A stretch of DNA of 15,957 nucleotides from Opitutaceae bacterium (lineage in GTDB: Bacteria; Verrucomicrobiota; Verrucomicrobiia; Opitutales; Opitutaceae), in assembly GCA_003168315.1 (NCBI GenBank), contig PMSP01000404.1:4037-19993 (forward strand), read 5' to 3'. The first letter of the stretch is position 1; each line of letters starts with the position of its first letter. Of this stretch, positions 14,444-15,957 are shown one piece after another. The notes under the pieces are model-generated. The model was not told the DNA's origin. It made no database searches and worked only from the letters and a program-made list of their open reading frames with translations. Position numbers and translations under genes: made by a program.

Positions 14444-15295
14444 CTAGATGTCATCCGCGAAGGTCTTCTCGGTGCGCCTGAAGTACCAGATGCCGGTCGC
14501 CAGGAGGAACACGGTCCAGACGAGCGTGAAGCCGAAGCTGTACCATGCGAACGGCTCGTCGCCGCCGAGCAGGCACCACCTGAAGGCGTCGATGATCCCG
14601 GTCATGGGGTTGAGGGCGAGGATCTCCTTGAAGCGGGTCAGGTAGTCGGTCCGGTATCCCACGGGGGTCGCGAAGACGCCGATCTGCAGGAGAAAGGGGA
14701 CGAGGATCCGGAAGTCGCGGAACCGGACGGTGAGGGCCGCGAGCCAGAGGCCGGCGCCGATGGCCAGAAGGAGGACGAGCGCGATGAAGCAGGGGAGCCA
14801 GAGCGCGTGGATCCCCGGCAATGTCCCGGTCCAGACGGCGGCGATCACGTAGATCACGAAGATGAAAATGAAATCGATGCACGCCACGAGGACCGAGGAG
14901 AGGGGAACGATCAGCCGCGGAAAATAGACCTTGGATATCAGCTGGGCGCTGCCGACCAGGCTGCCGCTCGTGTTTCCCAGCGTGTTTGCGAAGAGCTGCC
15001 AGGCGAGCTGCCCGACCATGACGACGATGAAGTAGGGCTGGCCGCCCGATGGCATCTTGGCCAGGCGGCCGAACACGAACCAGAAGATGACGACGGAGGT
15101 GAGTGGCTGGACCACCGCCCAGGCGATGCCGAGGACCGTCTGCTGGTAGCGGACCTTGACGTCGCGCCAGGCCAGGAATCCGAGCAGTTCGCGGTACCGC
15201 CACAAATCACGCCAGTAGTGCGCCTCCATGCGACCTGACTCGAGGACGAGTTCCGTCGTGGGTGGCTGGATTTTGGCGGAAGCGGAATTGGACAC
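14444..15295 (-). CDS. wzm: Polysaccharide ABC exporter permease Wzm (ABC-2 type)
   Basis: This 283-residue inner-membrane protein is the permease of an ABC-2 exporter that moves a finished lipid-linked glycan to the periplasm. The N-terminus has the family pattern YWRDLWRYRELLGFLAWRDVKVRYQQTVLGIAWAVVQPL at about 27-65, with the amphipathic helix and the first transmembrane helix. Six membrane segments can be seen, including VVIFWFVFGRL, YFIVVMVGQLAWQLF, ACIDFIFIFVIYVIAAVW and LPCFIALVLLLAIGAGLWLAAL, ending in FGFTLVWTVFLLATGIWYFRRTEKTFADDI. The start is a GTG at 15295, preferred because it leaves the usual N-terminus; an ATG 22 codons later would lose part of it. It is the first recognised operon gene; the leader upstream has a small ORF and two inverted repeats. 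Confidence 0.95.
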   Translation of the reverse strand: MSNSASAKIQPPTTELVLESGRMEAHYWRDLWRYRELLGFLAWRDVKVRYQQTVLGIAWAVVQPLTSVVIFWFVFGRLAKMPSGGQPYFIVVMVGQLAWQLFANTLGNTSGSLVGSAQLISKVYFPRLIVPLSSVLVACIDFIFIFVIYVIAAVWTGTLPGIHALWLPCFIALVLLLAIGAGLWLAALTVRFRDFRILVPFLLQIGVFATPVGYRTDYLTRFKEILALNPMTGIIDAFRWCLLGGDEPFAWYSFGFTLVWTVFLLATGIWYFRRTEKTFADDI

Positions 15296-15303
15296 CGGTT
15301 GGG

Positions 15304-15456
15304 TTATAAAGGTGCTTGGTACCCCGGATGGGATTCAAGCAGCGGAACCGCCTCATAGGCGAGCAAATGAGATCCATCGGTCGGCGGCGAAGCGGAGGCG
15401 AAATCCGACTTTTCCATGATTTCGAAAAGCCTTGGCCAAAGGCAGTAACCCTTCAT
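15304..15456 (-). CDS. Possible small ORF (50 codons) upstream of wzm, leader-peptide candidate
   Basis: A minus-strand frame opens at ATG 15456 (MKGYCLWPRLFEIMEKSDF...) and ends with a TAA at 15304, eight bases before the wzm GTG. It is preceded by AGGGGA about six bases upstream, which is a better ribosome-binding sequence than those at most annotated starts here. The product is 50 residues, without a signal peptide or recognised domain; residues such as SPPTDGSHLLAYEAVPLLE look mildly acidic and soluble. The frame also continues upstream antisense to the tRNA, so openness alone proves little. It may be a leader ORF coupling translation to wzm, or non-coding leader sequence. I treat it as unproven. 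Confidence 0.3.
   Translation of the reverse strand: MKGYCLWPRLFEIMEKSDFASASPPTDGSHLLAYEAVPLLESHPGYQAPL
15399..15424. repeat. Inverted repeat in the wzm leader
   Basis: CGAAATC at 15399-15405 is the exact reverse complement of GATTTCG at 15418-15424, with a 12-base spacer. It could be an operator dyad or an RNA hairpin in the wzm leader. Confidence 0.4.
15429..15443 (-). terminator. Small hairpin with T4 tract in the wzm leader (attenuator-like, weak)
   Basis: On the minus strand GCCTT and AAGGC form a 5-bp stem with a five-base loop (TGGCC) and are followed directly by TTTT. The stem is short, so efficient termination is doubtful. It sits at codons 5-9 of the candidate leader ORF, upstream of the second inverted repeat. 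Confidence 0.25.
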
Positions 15457-15565
15457 TTGGTTTCCCCTGCGGAGAACGCCGAGATGGCTTCCCGGGGCTC
15501 GCGTCCTTATTGTTTGACGCGACCCAAGTCTCTTGCAGGGTTCGTCGTCTCGTTCAAGTGGTTTA

Positions 15566-15640
15566 GCGGGTGTAGTATAACGGCTATCACGTGAGCTTCC
15601 CAAGCTTGAAATCGGGGTTCGATTCCCCGCACCCGCACCA
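15566..15640 (+). tRNA. tRNA-Gly (anticodon CCC), with encoded CCA
   Basis: The acceptor stem GCGGGTG (15566-15572) pairs with CACCCGC (15630-15636), followed by discriminator A and a genomic CCA (15638-15640). The anticodon arm is TGAGC-TTCCCAA-GCTTG, so the loop reads TTCCCAA with anticodon CCC at 34-36, decoding GGG. The T arm CGGGG-TTCGATT-CCCCG (15613-15629) is perfect. The D arm is less regular: in the most natural alignment the third stem position would be an A-C mismatch. The anticodon stem contains two G-T pairs. Sequence around the anticodon resembles the E. coli tRNA-Gly(CCC). It is divergent from the glycan operon. The call is firm; the D-arm detail is not. Confidence 0.95.
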
Positions 15641-15816
15641 TCGCTTCTAGACCGGCGGAAGCCGGCGCCGCGCGCGCCGCCCCGCAATGAGGCGCCCGCA
15701 GGCTCGCGAGGACGTGCCGGTCGGCAGGCGACATATTAGGGGCCTCTCGCATCCCCAATCGGGATCGCAACCCGGATTATTCGCCAAAATGTCTTGATTA
15801 TGACGTTATATAGGAC
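15641..15816. other. Non-coding spacer between tRNA-Gly and the right-edge gene
   Basis: No convincing gene is seen. Just after the tRNA a hairpin CCGGC-GGAA-GCCGG (15652-15665) overlaps a second GC-rich stem GGCGC/GCGCC (15664-15678); neither is followed by a T-tract, so they are weak terminator or processing candidates. ATCCC/GGGAT (15751-15765) forms a further small inverted repeat. The last 40 bases are AT-rich and should hold the promoter of the next gene. Confidence 0.4.
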
Positions 15817-15957
15817 ATGTCTAATTACATGGATCACCGCATTCCCTTGCTCATTCTAGCCTCCGCGTTCCAGGCCACCGACCTCCTCGGGTGGCTCTTC
15901 ACCCTCGGACTCGCCGGCTCCGTCTGGCAGGGGATCAAGCACGCGCAGCGCGCCTAC
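15817..15957 (+). CDS. N-terminal fragment of an unidentified protein with a hydrophobic N-terminus
   Basis: An open frame begins with ATG at 15817 and runs to the window end (47 codons, no stop). It reads MSNYMDHRIPLLILASAFQATD then LLGWLFTLGLAGSVWQGIKHAQRAY. A second in-frame ATG at 15829 may be the true start. AGGA lies at 15812-15815, too close to the first and rather far from the second ATG to be decisive. Residues 10-35 are hydrophobic and could form one membrane helix or a signal-like segment, followed by a basic stretch (KHAQR). Codon use looks like that of the neighbouring genes (GC-rich third positions). I do not recognise the family; the rest lies outside the window. Confidence 0.5.
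   Translation, partial: MSNYMDHRIPLLILASAFQATDLLGWLFTLGLAGSVWQGIKHAQRAY

Larger units (their letters stand above)
15296..15565. promoter_or_regulatory. Intergenic leader between wzm (minus) and tRNA-Gly (plus)
   Basis: This 270-base interval must hold the promoter of the glycan operon (minus) and that of the tRNA (plus). A -35-like TTGACG lies on the plus strand at 15514-15519, about 50 bases before the tRNA, but I see no good -10 partner. On the minus strand there are two inverted repeats (15399-15424 and 15429-15443) and a small open frame described separately. No JUMPstart or ops-type element is recognised. Confidence 0.4.

Noticed and set aside
15514..15545. TTGACG as the -35 box of a tRNA promoter
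   Set aside because: The 17-base spacing leads to AGGGTT, which is not a convincing -10, so I did not annotate a promoter.
15457..15687. Extension of the wzm-leader frame antisense to the tRNA
   Set aside because: It overlaps the tRNA and its promoter on the opposite strand, with no motif. Only the last 50 codons have a ribosome-binding-like sequence.
1..15957. CRISPR array, transposon ends or integrase
   Set aside because: I saw no regularly spaced direct repeats, no transposase or integrase motifs and no target-site duplications.

Overview
This is a GC-rich bacterial chromosome segment with tightly packed genes. It is dominated by a 13-gene minus-strand operon for assembly and export of a cell-surface polysaccharide (about 2762-15295), flanked by ordinary housekeeping genes and a tRNA. 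High GC, very few Shine-Dalgarno-like sequences and the look of RecR would fit a Gram-negative lineage such as Verrucomicrobiota/Opitutae. That placement is a weak guess; nothing in the window fixes the taxon.

Left end (1-1725, minus strand): the N-terminal two thirds of a class II glutamine-hydrolysing asparagine synthetase (cut by the window edge), preceded by a DJ-1/PfpI-family gene. A short intergenic interval (about 1726-1815) carrying an imperfect inverted repeat separates these from the divergent pair ybaB-recR (1816-2726, plus strand), a nucleoid-associated protein and a recombination mediator coupled by a TGATG overlap. No dnaX lies upstream.

Polysaccharide operon (minus strand, read from 15295 down to 2762): wzm and wzt (ABC-2 permease and an ATPase with a C-terminal carbohydrate-binding extension), a hexapeptide-repeat acetyltransferase, an FkbM-type methyltransferase, three GT2 glycosyltransferases, a 238-residue protein of unrecognised family, a CgeB-like (Glyco_trans_1_2-type) glycosyltransferase, an acyltransferase-3 membrane protein, two GT4-like glycosyltransferases, and a final 321-residue protein with a DxD motif. 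Five junctions are ATGA overlaps and most others are under 20 bases, so the block is probably one transcript. The likely scheme is that the cytoplasmic glycosyltransferases build a lipid-linked glycan, methyl and acetyl groups decorate it, Wzt recognises it and Wzm exports it. No initiating phosphoglycosyltransferase, Wzx or Wzy is visible. The operon converges on recR with 35 bases between stop codons and no clear terminator.

Right end: a leader of about 270 bases upstream of wzm holds a possible 50-codon small ORF and two inverted repeats. It is followed by a plus-strand tRNA-Gly(CCC) with an encoded CCA, a non-coding stretch, and the first 47 codons of a plus-strand gene that runs off the window.

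I found no transposase, CRISPR array, phage gene or recognisable defence system. The parts with most novelty are the unclassified glycan-operon proteins and the structured wzm leader.
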